A DNA stretch of 64,000 bases from Microbacterium halophytorum (lineage in GTDB: Bacteria > Actinomycetota > Actinomycetes > Actinomycetales > Microbacteriaceae). The notes under the pieces are model-generated. The model worked only from the letters and a program-made list of their open reading frames with translations, was not told where the DNA came from and searched no databases. This document shows positions 25,188 to 33,765 of this stretch, piece by piece; within the stretch, counting starts at the first letter, position 1; the number at the start of each line of letters is the position of its first letter. Position numbers and translations under genes: made by a program. The DNA is taken from the NCBI RefSeq assembly GCF_002970975.1, contig NZ_PNFA01000012.1, positions 62,001-126,000 on the forward strand. The letters are read 5' to 3'.

Positions 25188-25880
25188 TCAGACCGCCGCG
25201 TACTCGCTCTCGGGGCGGCCCTTGCCGCCCCGGCGCGACGCCCGCTGCGCGAGGCGCTGGTCGACGAGGTGCTCGAGGTACCGCCGTGCCGTGACGCGCG
25301 AGAGCCCGAGCCTGTCGGCGACCTCGGTCGCCGACAGCGCGGCGCCCGACGCGAGCAGCGTGCGCACCGATTCGAGCGTCTGCTCGGACAGGCCCTTCGG
25401 CAGGCCGGCGGCGTTCGACGTGCGCAGCGCCGAGAACGCGGTGTCGACGTCCGACTGGCTGAGCGCCGACGCCGAACGGCTCATCCGCTCGGCATACGCC
25501 GCGTAGGCCTCGAGTTTCTCGGCGAAGGCCGCGAACGCGAACGGCTTGATCAGGTACTGCACGACGCCGACGGCGACGGCCCGGCGCACGGCGTCGAGGC
25601 CGCGCTCGGCGGTCACCGCGATGACGTCGACGACGAGCCCGGATGCGCGCAGTTCGCCGCAGAGGCTCAGCCCGTCGCCGTCGGGGAGCGTGAAGTCGAG
25701 CAGGAGCAGGCCGATGCGCTCGCCGCGCACGGCGGCGTCGCGGAGGAGGCGCCGCGCCTCGGCGGCCGTGCCCGCGATCCCGGCGAGTTCGAAGCCCGGC
25801 ATGCGCTCGACGTAGGCCGCGTGCGCCTCCGCCGTGCGCGGGTCGTCCTCGACGACCAGGACCCGGATGCCCGCGCTCAT
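25188..25880 (-). CDS. CitB/DcuR-type response regulator
   Basis: A 230-residue two-component response regulator. The receiver domain has VLVVEDDPR (about 6-14), phosphoryl acceptor Asp in LLLLDFTLPDGDG (about 60) and the conserved lysine in QYLIKPFAF (about 107). The output is a helix-turn-helix (SATEVADRLGLSRVTARRYLEHLV, about 180-203) typical of the citrate/C4-dicarboxylate family. ATG at 25880 (MSAGIRV) fits the receiver start; upstream codons are arginine-rich. It lies 52 nt after its sensor kinase and next to a divergent dctA-type gene, the likely target. Confidence 0.88.
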   Translation of the reverse strand: MSAGIRVLVVEDDPRTAEAHAAYVERMPGFELAGIAGTAAEARRLLRDAAVRGERIGLLLLDFTLPDGDGLSLCGELRASGLVVDVIAVTAERGLDAVRRAVAVGVVQYLIKPFAFAAFAEKLEAYAAYAERMSRSASALSQSDVDTAFSALRTSNAAGLPKGLSEQTLESVRTLLASGAALSATEVADRLGLSRVTARRYLEHLVDQRLAQRASRRGGKGRPESEYAAV

Positions 25881-25932
25881 GCGCCGCACCTCCCTGCGGC
25901 CGATGCGGCGTCGGCCCGCCCGCGCGGCGCCA

Positions 25933-27300
25933 TCAGTCCGCTCCCCGCGGCAGGATGACCGTGAACTCCGCACCGCCGCCGGCGGCCTCGCCGACCTCGA
26001 TGCCGCCGCCGAGCCGCGAAACCGTGCGCTCGACGAGCGCCAGGCCGTAGCCGTGGCGGCCGTCTCCGTCGCCCTTCGACGAGACGCCGCGCCGGAAGAT
26101 GCGCTCCCGCTCGGCCGGAGGAACCCCGGCGCCGCTGTCGCTGACCTGGAACGTCAGCTCGCCCGCTTCGTCGGTCGCGAGGTAGGCCTCGACCCAGGGC
26201 GGCGTCCCCTCGCGCCGCGCGGCGGCCGCCGCATCGATCGCATTGTCGAGGAGGTTCCCGAGGATCGTGACGACGTCGCCCGCGTCGAGCCCCTGCGTTC
26301 CCGGTTCGAGGTGCGTCTCGAAGTGCATCTCGACTCCGAGCTCGTGCGCCTGCGCCGACTTGCCGAGCATCAGGGCCGCGATCACCGGCTGATCGGGCGC
26401 GCCGACGACCCGGTCCATGAGCCGCTGCCCCTCGCCGAGCCGATCGGTGGCGAGCTCGAGCGCCTCGTCGGTGCGGCCGAGCTCGATCAGCGACGCGATC
26501 GTGTGCAGCCGGTTGTCGGTCTCGTGCACCTGCGCGCGCAGGGCATCCGCGATCGTCCTGACGTCGGTCAGCTCGCGCTGCTCGTCGAAGGCGGCGCGCA
26601 GCTCGCCCGGCGCCCTGCTGTCGGTGACGCGATCGAGCCGCCGGAACATCGCGAACATCGCGACGATGCCCGAGGCGACGAAGAGGAGCGTCACCCCGCC
26701 GACGACGACGAGGCGCGAGACCTCGGCGGCCGAGACGTCGCGCAGCAGCACGCCCGCCGACACCAGCCCGACGACCTCTCCGCCTTCCACGACCGGCCCC
26801 GTCGTCCGCAGGGAGGCGCCGAGCGTGCCCTCGTAGACCTCGGTGACGGTCCTGCCCTCGAGCGCGGGTTCGATGGTCCCGACGAAGGGCCCCCCGATCT
26901 CGTCCGGGTCCGCGTGCGTGTACCGCGTGCGATCCGGATGCATGATCGTCACGTAGTCGACGTCTCCTGTCGCGATGATCTCCTCGACGTACGGCTGCAG
27001 CTGCGCGGACGCGTCGGCGACGATCGCCGACCGCGGCTCGATCCCTTCCGCCGTTCGTTCGTATGCGTCCGCGGCGGCCTCCCTCACGAACGGGTCGCGG
27101 TCGAGCGCGTCGACGAACGCATCGGTCGTCGCCTCCGCCTCGGCGCGCGCCGTCTGCCGCGCGTCGACCGCGAGGAGCGCCAGCACCGCCGCGCCCGCGG
27201 CGAGGAGGACGACGGTGTGCACCACCAGGTACGTGCGCGCGACGCTCCTGCGGCGAGGGGCGGTTCCGGATGGGCGGGCGGGCGGAGCCATGGCCCCCAT
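25933..27300 (-). CDS. CitA/DcuS-type sensor histidine kinase
   Basis: A 455-residue membrane sensor. Two transmembrane helices (about 24-45 and 175-200) flank an extracellular PASp/Cache-like domain with VDYVTIMHPDRTRYTHADPDEIGGPF, typical of C4-dicarboxylate or citrate sensors. The cytoplasmic part has a histidine in VHETDNRLHTIASLIEL (about 265, the CitA/DcuS variant), and ATPase motifs LGNLLDNAIDAA, DSGAGVPPAERERIF and GYGLALVERTV. Start is at 27300 or 27291 (both ATG). It is divergent from the dicarboxylate transporter gene, so it probably senses that substrate. Confidence 0.87.
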   Translation of the reverse strand: MGAMAPPARPSGTAPRRRSVARTYLVVHTVVLLAAGAAVLALLAVDARQTARAEAEATTDAFVDALDRDPFVREAAADAYERTAEGIEPRSAIVADASAQLQPYVEEIIATGDVDYVTIMHPDRTRYTHADPDEIGGPFVGTIEPALEGRTVTEVYEGTLGASLRTTGPVVEGGEVVGLVSAGVLLRDVSAAEVSRLVVVGGVTLLFVASGIVAMFAMFRRLDRVTDSRAPGELRAAFDEQRELTDVRTIADALRAQVHETDNRLHTIASLIELGRTDEALELATDRLGEGQRLMDRVVGAPDQPVIAALMLGKSAQAHELGVEMHFETHLEPGTQGLDAGDVVTILGNLLDNAIDAAAAARREGTPPWVEAYLATDEAGELTFQVSDSGAGVPPAERERIFRRGVSSKGDGDGRHGYGLALVERTVSRLGGGIEVGEAAGGGAEFTVILPRGAD

Positions 27301-27421
27301 TGTGCCCGCGCCGCCCGTGACCAATATGCACGCAACTCGGCGTTCACCCAGCCGACCGACGACTCTTGGTTGCTGGAGCCGACCCCGGTCGGCGCATGAG
27401 AACACCAGCGAAAGGAACCTC

Positions 27422-28768
27422 ATGGCAAAGGCGCCATCCGCCCGCCGCAAGGGCGTCGGCAAAGAGCACTGGCTGTACATCGCCGTCATCATCGCCGTGA
27501 TCGCCGGCGTGGCCGTCGGCCTGATCGCCCCCGAGTTCGGCGCATCGCTCGCGTGGATCGGCAAGGCCTTCGTCGGCCTGATCAAGATGATGATCGCCCC
27601 CGTGATCTTCTGCACGATCGTGCTGGGCATCGGGTCGATCGCGAAGGCGGCGACGGTCGGCAAGGTCGGCGGGCTCGCGCTGATCTACTTCCTCGCCATG
27701 TCGACCGTGGCCCTCATCATCGGCCTGATCGTCGGGAACATCATCCACCCGGGTGCCGGCCTCGACCTGTCGGACGCCCACTACGAGGTGGAGGGCTCCG
27801 GCGAGGGCGGCGGCACGACCGACTTCCTGATGAGCATCATCCCGACGACGCTGCTCTCGGCGCTCACGGGAGACTCGGTGCTGCAGGTGCTCTTCGTCGC
27901 GCTGCTGGTCGGCTTCGCGCTGCAGCAGATGGGATCGCGCGGCGAGCCGCTGCTCGACCTCATCGGGCTCATCCAGACCGTCGTCTTCCGCGTGCTGACG
28001 ATGGTGCTGTGGATCGCGCCGATCGGCGCCTTCGGGGCGATCGCGGGCGTCGTGGGCGAAACCGGATGGGACGCCGTCGGGGCGCTCGCGATCCTGATGG
28101 GCGCGTTCTACGTCACGTGCGCCCTGTTCATCGGAGTCGTCCTCGCCGCCGTGCTGTGGTTCGTCGCGCGCATCAACATCTTCTCGCTGATGAAGTACCT
28201 CGCCCGCGAGTACCTGCTCATCGTGTCGACGTCGTCGAGCGAGTCGGCCCTCCCCCGCCTCATCGCGAAGATGGAGCACGTCGGCGTCTCGAAGCCCGTC
28301 GCGGGCATCACGGTGCCCACCGGTTATTCGTTCAACCTCGACGGCACGGCGATCTACCTCACGATGGCGTCGCTGTTCATCGCAACGGCGCTGGGCGACC
28401 CGCTGACGATCTCGGAGCAGATCGGCCTGCTGGTGTTCATGATCATCGCCTCCAAGGGCGCGGCCGGCGTCTCGGGCGCGGGCCTCGCGACCCTCGCGGG
28501 CGGCCTGCAGACGTACCGGCCCGACCTCGTCGACGGCGTCGGCATGATCACCGGAATCGACCGCTTCATGTCCGAGGCCCGCGCGCTCACGAACTTCACG
28601 GGCAACGCCGTCGCCGCCGTCGTGATCGGCACCTGGACCAAGGAGTTCGACCGCAGTCGCGCTCAGCGCGTGCTCGCCGGCGACGAGCCGTTCGACGAGC
28701 GGGTCATGGTCGACTTCGACCACGCCGCGGGCGGTCGCGCCGCCCGCGAGGAGGCCGCGACGAAGTAG
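27422..28768 (+). CDS. dctA: C4-dicarboxylate:cation symporter, DctA-like
   Basis: A 448-residue DAACS-family transporter (glutamate/C4-dicarboxylate symporters). Eight helices and two re-entrant loops carry the motifs STSSSESALPRLIAKME (HP1, about 260), TGYSFNLDGTAIYLTMA (TM7, about 300) and the HP2/TM8 arginine region FMSEARALTNFTGNAVA, the last favouring C4-dicarboxylates. AAAGGAACCTC before the ATG at 27422 is the ribosome-binding site. The divergent CitA/CitB-type system beside it supports import of succinate, fumarate or malate. Confidence 0.9.
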   Translation: MAKAPSARRKGVGKEHWLYIAVIIAVIAGVAVGLIAPEFGASLAWIGKAFVGLIKMMIAPVIFCTIVLGIGSIAKAATVGKVGGLALIYFLAMSTVALIIGLIVGNIIHPGAGLDLSDAHYEVEGSGEGGGTTDFLMSIIPTTLLSALTGDSVLQVLFVALLVGFALQQMGSRGEPLLDLIGLIQTVVFRVLTMVLWIAPIGAFGAIAGVVGETGWDAVGALAILMGAFYVTCALFIGVVLAAVLWFVARINIFSLMKYLAREYLLIVSTSSSESALPRLIAKMEHVGVSKPVAGITVPTGYSFNLDGTAIYLTMASLFIATALGDPLTISEQIGLLVFMIIASKGAAGVSGAGLATLAGGLQTYRPDLVDGVGMITGIDRFMSEARALTNFTGNAVAAVVIGTWTKEFDRSRAQRVLAGDEPFDERVMVDFDHAAGGRAAREEAATK

Positions 28769-28785
28769 CGCTCACCTCTTCGTAT

Positions 28786-28829
28786 GACGCGGATTGCGGT
28801 CTCTGCGGACGGAAGCCGTGATCCGCGTC
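28786..28829 (+). terminator. Possible terminator of the dctA-like gene
   Basis: GACGCGGAT (28786-28794) pairs with ATCCGCGTC (28821-28829) 17 nt after the dctA-like stop codon, with a 26-nt loop and no U-tract. Confidence 0.4.
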
Positions 28830-28847
28830 GCTCGGAGGGGCCGGATG

Positions 28848-29024
28848 GCGTGCGCCGGCGGGTCGCGGGCGCGTGCCCGGCAAGGCGGAAGAAGAGCGGG
28901 CCCCCCAGGCCAGCGACGATGGCAACGCCACAGGGTGCGTGCACCGGCGGGTCGCGGGTGCGTGCCCGGCAAGGCGGAAGAGGAGCGGGCCCCCAGGCCA
29001 GCGACGATGACAACGCCGCTGGGT
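28848..29024. repeat. Tandem repeat, two ~89-bp copies
   Basis: Copy 1 (28848-28936) and copy 2 (28937-29024) differ at about six bases and one C in a run. A third partial copy begins at 29025 (GCGTGC). The unit contains GTGCCCGGCAAGGCGGAAGA and AGGCCAGCGACGATG. It fills most of the gap between the dctA-like gene and the FHA gene. Neither strand codes for a convincing protein. Confidence 0.85.
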
Positions 29025-29044
29025 GCGTGCCCGCGGCCCGCCGG

Positions 29045-29809
29045 TCAGTCTTCGTCGATGATGACGCCTTCTTCGAGGAGGGCCAGGTCGGCACGGGTGA
29101 CGAGGTTCGACGACACGGCGTATTCGACGAGGCGGGCGCGGCGGTTCGTCGCGAGCTTGCCGGGGCCTCCCCGCAGCCCCTGCACGCCCATCCGGTCGAG
29201 CTTGTCGCAGACGTTGTCGAGCTTGCGGTTGAACTTGCTCATCGTCCAGCCGAGGCGCTCCGCCGCGAGCGTCGACGAGGGGAGCTCGCTCATGCTGACG
29301 CCGTCGCGGCGCAGCATCGGCTCGGCCAGCGCGACGATGAGCTGCTTCTGGAGCGGCGTGAAGCTGACGGGCATGACGGTCGCCTCGCCGCTCGTGGAGT
29401 TCTTGACCTGCGACGACACCGAGAACTGCGGCTCGGAGGCGTGCACGCCGATCTCATACGTCGTCGGCCCCGCCGTGAACACGATCGTCGACTGCTCGAA
29501 CACGATCGGGATGTTGGCGCCGGGCGACAGCCACGACTGCACGGCGCCGCCGGCGCTCGAGACGGTGGCCGACAGGCGCGAGCCGACGTTCGCGAGCCAC
29601 CACAGGCCGTCGCGGAAGCTCACCTCGAGGAAGACGCGGTGCAGGTACTGGTTGTCGTCGATCTCGAGGTCGGCCTCGCGCCCGATCGTGAAGGCGCTCC
29701 CCGGCTGGATCTCGAACCACTCGCCCGCGAACTCGAGGCGCAGCGGCCTCGCCCTGCCCGGCTCCGCCGGCACCGTCGACTGCTCGATCTCCCCGGTGTC
29801 TTGCGACAT
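29045..29809 (-). CDS. FHA-domain protein with a C-terminal winged helix
   Basis: A 254-residue soluble protein. The FHA phosphothreonine-binding fold lies at about 20-115 (EIQPGSAFTIGREADLEIDD; the canonical SxxH is shifted to QYLHRVFLEV). A C-terminal helical region with SFTPLQKQLIVALAEPMLRRDGVS and LAAERLGWTMSKFNRKLDNVCDKL (about 165-215) resembles a winged-helix DNA-binding module. It may couple Ser/Thr kinase signalling to transcription; no kinase gene is close. GGGGGAG precedes the ATG at 29809. It is monocistronic, on the strand opposite dctA. Confidence 0.75.
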   Translation of the reverse strand: MSQDTGEIEQSTVPAEPGRARPLRLEFAGEWFEIQPGSAFTIGREADLEIDDNQYLHRVFLEVSFRDGLWWLANVGSRLSATVSSAGGAVQSWLSPGANIPIVFEQSTIVFTAGPTTYEIGVHASEPQFSVSSQVKNSTSGEATVMPVSFTPLQKQLIVALAEPMLRRDGVSMSELPSSTLAAERLGWTMSKFNRKLDNVCDKLDRMGVQGLRGGPGKLATNRRARLVEYAVSSNLVTRADLALLEEGVIIDED

Positions 29810-30029
29810 GGCTCCCCCTGGTTTCGTCTGCCCCCAGCCGCCGCGCACACAGGCTTCGCGCGCGACGCACGCGGACCAGTCTATTGGCGGTTCGCAGTAT
29901 ACTCGGACGCCGCGACCCGGGCCGAGCGGGCGCAGCCACCGGATGCGCACGTCGCCGCGCGGGAGACCGCCGCTGCGGCGCGGCGCGCGGCCTCCCGGGG
30001 AAGGCGGGAGCTCGCGCCCGACGGGCGGC

Positions 30030-30407
30030 TCAGGCCGATGGCGAACCGGCGTCGCCGCGCTCGCGGCCGCCGTCCTGATCGTCGCCCTCGCTGGCGGCGC
30101 CGGGGGCGTCATCCGGGTCGACGTGCTCGTCGTGACCGATCAGCACGGGGCCGTCGACGGTCTTCTCGACGTCAGCGGGATCGATCGCGAGGAGCAGCAG
30201 CGAGACGATGAGCAGGACCGCGATGAATGCGACACCGGCGACGACGCCCGCGATCGTCCAGACGCGCAGCTTCTCGTCACCGGGGATCGAGGTGAACGCG
30301 CCCATCGAGGTCGCCGTGATGATCCCGGCGAACGCCGCGCACACGAACGCGACGCCCAGCAGCTGGGCGGGGCGCATCAGGTCGCGGCGGCGGGTCTTAT
30401 CGGTCAC
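30030..30407 (-). CDS. Small membrane protein of unknown function
   Basis: A 125-residue protein with two hydrophobic helices (about 12-35 and 42-70) and an acidic C-terminal tail of ~50 residues rich in Asp, Glu and Gly. The GTG start at 30407 overlaps the stop codon of the upstream membrane gene (GTGA), which supports both the start and co-transcription. No motif is recognised. Confidence 0.65.
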   Translation of the reverse strand: MTDKTRRRDLMRPAQLLGVAFVCAAFAGIITATSMGAFTSIPGDEKLRVWTIAGVVAGVAFIAVLLIVSLLLLAIDPADVEKTVDGPVLIGHDEHVDPDDAPGAASEGDDQDGGRERGDAGSPSA

Positions 30408-31045
30408 GCGGTGTCCTTCTCGTGGTCGGGGGCAGTCGGTGCCGGATCGGCGGCGGGCGCCGGCGACAGGCCGGCGATCGCGAGGTAGACGGCGATGATC
30501 GCGGCGTAGCCGCCGAACAGCCCCACCATGATGATCTGGCCCGAAAGGTTGAACGTCTGGCCGGCCTCTTCGATGTAGTAGTCGAGGCTGTACGCCGGCG
30601 GCACGAAGGCGATGAGCACGCCCAGCAGGAGCGTGAGCGCGCCGATGACGATGCCATCTCGCGCCACGACGCGATCGCGGCCCGCTCTGCGATCGGCGAG
30701 CCCGAAGCACAGCTCGGCGATGCCCGTCGCCGCCGCCCACGCGAGGAGCACGACGAACAGCAGCAGGACCGAGCGGGCCGGCTGGATCGCCGTCACCATG
30801 CCCGCGACGAGGTCGAACGCGGCGAGCACCAGGAAGCCGGGCCTGCGGGTGCGGTCGTTCACGAGGAACGCGGCGAGGCCGAGCACGAGCGCCGAGGTGA
30901 CGGCGAAGCCCGAGAACACCGTGAGGCCGACGAGGTACGACTTGTCGGAGGAGAACGTGATCATCGCGGCTGCGGCGGCGGCGATGAGCGCGCGCACCAG
31001 CTGGACGTTCCGCGTCGTGAACGGCGCGGCGGCTGCGGATGACAT
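30404..31045 (-). CDS. DUF308/HdeD-like membrane protein
   Basis: A 213-residue protein with six hydrophobic helices and a pattern like the HdeD family (GLTVFSGFAVTSALVLGLAAF and GIAELCFGLADRRAG). The C-terminus is proline/alanine-rich and cytoplasmic (PAPAADPAPTAPDHEKD). Start is placed at MSSAAAAP (31045); a further in-frame ATG at 31084 overlaps a likely -10. It is coupled to the next gene by a 4-nt overlap. HdeD-like proteins affect acid tolerance in enterobacteria, but no such role is shown here. Confidence 0.65.
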   Translation of the reverse strand: MSSAAAAPFTTRNVQLVRALIAAAAAAMITFSSDKSYLVGLTVFSGFAVTSALVLGLAAFLVNDRTRRPGFLVLAAFDLVAGMVTAIQPARSVLLLFVVLLAWAAATGIAELCFGLADRRAGRDRVVARDGIVIGALTLLLGVLIAFVPPAYSLDYYIEEAGQTFNLSGQIIMVGLFGGYAAIIAVYLAIAGLSPAPAADPAPTAPDHEKDTA

Positions 31046-31195
31046 GGGACGACCTCGAGAGTCCGGCGAAGTGAGTACCGCCATCCTAGTGATCGCACCT
31101 GAGCGAATCCGGATGCCGCGAGCCGCTCCCGAGCCGCATCGCGCGGATACCTCCCGCCGCTAATGTTGTGTGTCACCACCACGAGAGGGAGTGCC

Positions 31196-32110
31196 ATGTC
31201 GGTTGGTCTGCTGGCGGTCGTCGACGACATCCTGAGCGCCGCGCTGAAGGCGTCGTCCAAGGCGGCGGGCGTCGTGATCGATGACGCCGCTGTCACACCG
31301 CAGTACGTCGCGGGCCTGCGCCCGGCGCGCGAGCTGCCGGTGATCGGCTGGATCACGGTCGGGTCCCTCGTGAACAAGTTCGTCATCATCATCCCGATCG
31401 CCCTCCTCCTGACGGCGTTCGCCCCCGGTGTGCTGCCGTACCTGCTGATCGCCGGCGGAACCTACCTCTGCTTCGAGGGCGCCGAGAAGGTGCTCGAGTG
31501 GTTCGGCATGCACCACGGGCACGAGAAGGAGAGCGCGCGCAACGAGAAGCAGCTGATCTTCGGCGCCGTGCGCACCGACCTCATCCTGTCGACGGAGATC
31601 ATGCTCATCTCGCTCGCCGGGCTCGACGCGGGCATGGGCATCTGGGGCACCGTCGCGGCCCTCGCGGTGATCGCGCTCCTGATGACGGGCGTCGTGTACG
31701 GCGCCGTCGCGCTGCTCGTGAAGATCGACGACGTCGGGGCCGCCCTCGCCGAGAACGAGGGCTCGCGCTGGAGCGGATTCGGCGACTCCCTCGTGCGCGC
31801 GATGCCCGGCGTCTTCCGCACCATCAGCGTCATCGGCACGATCGCGATGCTGTGGGTCGGCGGCCACCTGCTGCTCGCCAACCTCGGCGAGGTCGGCCTG
31901 GTGTTCTTCTCCGACCTGCTGCACGGCGTGCACCACGCCCTCGAGCCGGCCGGAGCCGTCGTCGCCTGGGCGGGCGAGACGGTCGTCTCGGCGCTCGCCG
32001 GCCTCGCCTGGGGCCTCGTGATCGTCGCCGTCGTGCTGCTGATCGGCCGGATGATCGGCAAGCGCCCCTCGTTCACAGAGGGCGGCGAGAGCCCGGCACA
32101 GGTGCACTGA
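31196..32110 (+). CDS. DUF808 family inner membrane protein
   Basis: A 304-residue protein of the DUF808/YedI family. The hydrophilic start MSVGLLAVVDDILSAALKAS and AGVVIDDAAVTPQYVAG are diagnostic, followed by six or more helices (for example FVIIIPIALLLTAFAPGVLPYLLIAGG in parts) and the conserved EGAEKVLEWFGMHHGHE cytoplasmic loop with histidines. GAGAGGGAG precedes the ATG at 31196. A strong terminator follows. Function is unknown. Confidence 0.88.
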   Translation: MSVGLLAVVDDILSAALKASSKAAGVVIDDAAVTPQYVAGLRPARELPVIGWITVGSLVNKFVIIIPIALLLTAFAPGVLPYLLIAGGTYLCFEGAEKVLEWFGMHHGHEKESARNEKQLIFGAVRTDLILSTEIMLISLAGLDAGMGIWGTVAALAVIALLMTGVVYGAVALLVKIDDVGAALAENEGSRWSGFGDSLVRAMPGVFRTISVIGTIAMLWVGGHLLLANLGEVGLVFFSDLLHGVHHALEPAGAVVAWAGETVVSALAGLAWGLVIVAVVLLIGRMIGKRPSFTEGGESPAQVH

Positions 32111-32138
32111 CACCGAGCCACTACCTCCTCAGCGAAGT

Positions 32139-32176
32139 CCTCCGTCGGCGCCACCATGGCGCTCACGGAGGTTTTT
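32139..32176 (+). terminator. Rho-independent terminator of the DUF808 gene
   Basis: CCTCCGT (32139-32145) pairs with ACGGAGG (32165-32171), with further pairing inside, followed by TTTTT (32172-32176). It is the most classical intrinsic terminator in the window. Confidence 0.85.
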
Positions 32177-32181
32177 GCTAT

Positions 32182-32213
32182 TCAGTGTTGCCAAGTACCG
32201 GTACTCAGTGTTA
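32182..32213 (+). promoter_or_regulatory. Likely PadR operator region
   Basis: A perfect 12-bp palindrome AGTACCGGTACT (32194-32205) is flanked by direct repeats TCAGTGTT (about 32182 and 32205). It lies just upstream of the padR-like gene, as expected for an autoregulated PadR. Confidence 0.5.
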
Positions 32214-32261
32214 CTTTGTAGTGGTAGTCAGCGATACAGAGTAGAGAGGGAGGTGATCGCA

Positions 32262-32621
32262 ATGGCGAATCAGATGACCGAGATGCTGAAGGGCTCGCTC
32301 GAAGGCATCGTGCTCGCGATCCTGGCCGATCGCGCCGCGTACGGATACGAGATCACGGCGCGGCTGCGGGACCAGGGGTTCGCGGACATCGCGGAGGGCA
32401 CCGTCTACGCATTGCTCGTCAGGATCGAGCAGAAGGGCCTCGTGGACGTGGAGAAGGTCCCGTCCGAGAAGGGCCCGCCCCGCAAGGTCTACTCGATGAA
32501 CCGGGCAGGTCGAGCCCAGCTCACCGAGTTCTGGAAGACGTGGACCTTCCTGGCGGAGCGTATCGAACAGCTCCGCCGCACCGACAACGACGACAACGGC
32601 ACGACCGACGAAGGGAACTGA
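32262..32621 (+). CDS. PadR-family transcriptional regulator
   Basis: A 119-residue winged-helix repressor. It has LKGSLEGIVLAILADRAAYGYEI (about 8-30), recognition helix region ADIAEGTVYALLVRIEQKGLV, and the wing GPPRKVYSMNRAGRAQL, all typical of PadR subfamily 1. GGGAGGTGAT before the ATG at 32262 decides the start over the upstream ATG at 32175. It is the first gene of padR-DUF1048-ABC ATPase-permease, so it probably represses this exporter until a ligand binds. Confidence 0.9.
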   Translation: MANQMTEMLKGSLEGIVLAILADRAAYGYEITARLRDQGFADIAEGTVYALLVRIEQKGLVDVEKVPSEKGPPRKVYSMNRAGRAQLTEFWKTWTFLAERIEQLRRTDNDDNGTTDEGN

Positions 32622-32623
32622 TC

Positions 32624-32995
32624 ATGGCCGCGAAGTGGATTGAGACGATCACCGGATCGCTCGAGCAGAAGAAGCAGTACAAGCAGGACAGGGCGCGCAT
32701 GGAGGCTCTTCCCGAGCCCTACCGCACCGCCGCGGCCGCGATGAACCGGTACTTCATGTACTACGGCGGCTTCACCGACGGCGACACGCTGGCGCAGATG
32801 TTCACCGACCTGGTGGACCTGTGGGAGCGCGCGTCCGTCGACGGGACCCCTGTGCAGGACATCGTCGGCGACGACCCGGTGGAGTTCACCGAGACGTTCG
32901 CCCGTGCCTACCAGGGCAGGGAATGGATCGACAAGGAGCGCGCACGCCTGAACAAGGCGTTCGACGAGGCCATCGGAAAGGACAAGCGATCATGA
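32624..32995 (+). CDS. DUF1048-family protein
   Basis: A 123-residue helical soluble protein typical of DUF1048 (KWIETITGSLEQKKQYKQDR near the start, LPEPYRTAAAAMNRYFMYYG at about 28-47, and GREWIDKERARLNKAF near the end). Genes of this family commonly sit between padR and ABC transporter genes in Actinobacteria and Firmicutes. Its stop overlaps the ATPase start (ATGA). Function is unknown. Confidence 0.82.
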   Translation: MAAKWIETITGSLEQKKQYKQDRARMEALPEPYRTAAAAMNRYFMYYGGFTDGDTLAQMFTDLVDLWERASVDGTPVQDIVGDDPVEFTETFARAYQGREWIDKERARLNKAFDEAIGKDKRS

Positions 32996-33765
32996 CGAGC
33001 GCAGCGATCCGGGTGCGCGGCATCCGGAAGTCGTTCGGAGAGCTCGATGTGCTCCGCGGCGTCGAATTCGAGGTCGCCCCCGGCAGCATCTTCGCCCTGC
33101 TCGGCTCCAACGGCGCCGGCAAGACGACGATCGTGCGCATCCTCTCGACGCTCCTGAAGGCGGATGCCGGAACGGCATCCGTGAACGGCTTCGACACGGC
33201 ATCCGCCGCGAACGATGTGCGCGAGTCGATCAGCCTCACGGGGCAGTTCGCCGCGGTCGACGAGGTCCTGACGGGGCGCGAGAACCTCGTTCTCATCGCC
33301 CAGCTGCGCCACCTGAAGCACCCGGGGAGGATCGCGGACGACCTGCTCGCCCGGTTCTCACTGACGGATGCCGGCGGCCGCAAGGCCGGCGAGTACTCCG
33401 GCGGCATGCGACGCCGGCTCGACATCGCGATGAGCCTCGTGGGGAACCCGCCCGTGATCTTCCTCGACGAACCGACCACGGGCCTCGACCCGCAGTCGCG
33501 CATCGAGGTCTGGGACACGGTGCGGAAGCTCGCGAAGAACGGCACCACGGTGCTGCTCACGACGCAGTACCTCGATGAGGCGGAGCAGCTCGCCGACCGC
33601 ATCGCCATCCTGCACGAGGGCACCATCATCCAGAACGGCACCCTCGACGAGTTGAAGCGGCTGCTGCCGGCGGCGAAGGTCGAGTACGTCGAGAAGCAGC
33701 CGACCCTCGAAGAGGTCTTCCTCGCACTCGTGGGCCCCGACACCAGCAAGGAGGACGCATCATGA
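32992..33765 (+). CDS. ABC exporter ATP-binding protein (DrrA-like)
   Basis: A 257-residue ABC ATPase of the drug-export type. It has Walker A GSNGAGKTT (about 38-46), signature YSGGMRRRLDIAM, Walker B PPVIFLDEPTTGLDPQ, and the C-terminal YVEKQPTLEEVFLAL motif seen in DrrA/DaunoR-like exporters. ATG at 32992 overlaps the DUF1048 stop codon. It pairs with the downstream permease, with a 4-nt overlap. Substrate is unknown. Confidence 0.9.
   Translation: MTSAAIRVRGIRKSFGELDVLRGVEFEVAPGSIFALLGSNGAGKTTIVRILSTLLKADAGTASVNGFDTASAANDVRESISLTGQFAAVDEVLTGRENLVLIAQLRHLKHPGRIADDLLARFSLTDAGGRKAGEYSGGMRRRLDIAMSLVGNPPVIFLDEPTTGLDPQSRIEVWDTVRKLAKNGTTVLLTTQYLDEAEQLADRIAILHEGTIIQNGTLDELKRLLPAAKVEYVEKQPTLEEVFLALVGPDTSKEDAS

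Noticed and set aside
28663..29094. Minus-strand frame with repeated LAWG and PPCRARTRDPP-like segments
   Set aside because: The protein repetition only mirrors the 89-bp DNA tandem repeat, overlaps dctA, and has no start context or similarity.
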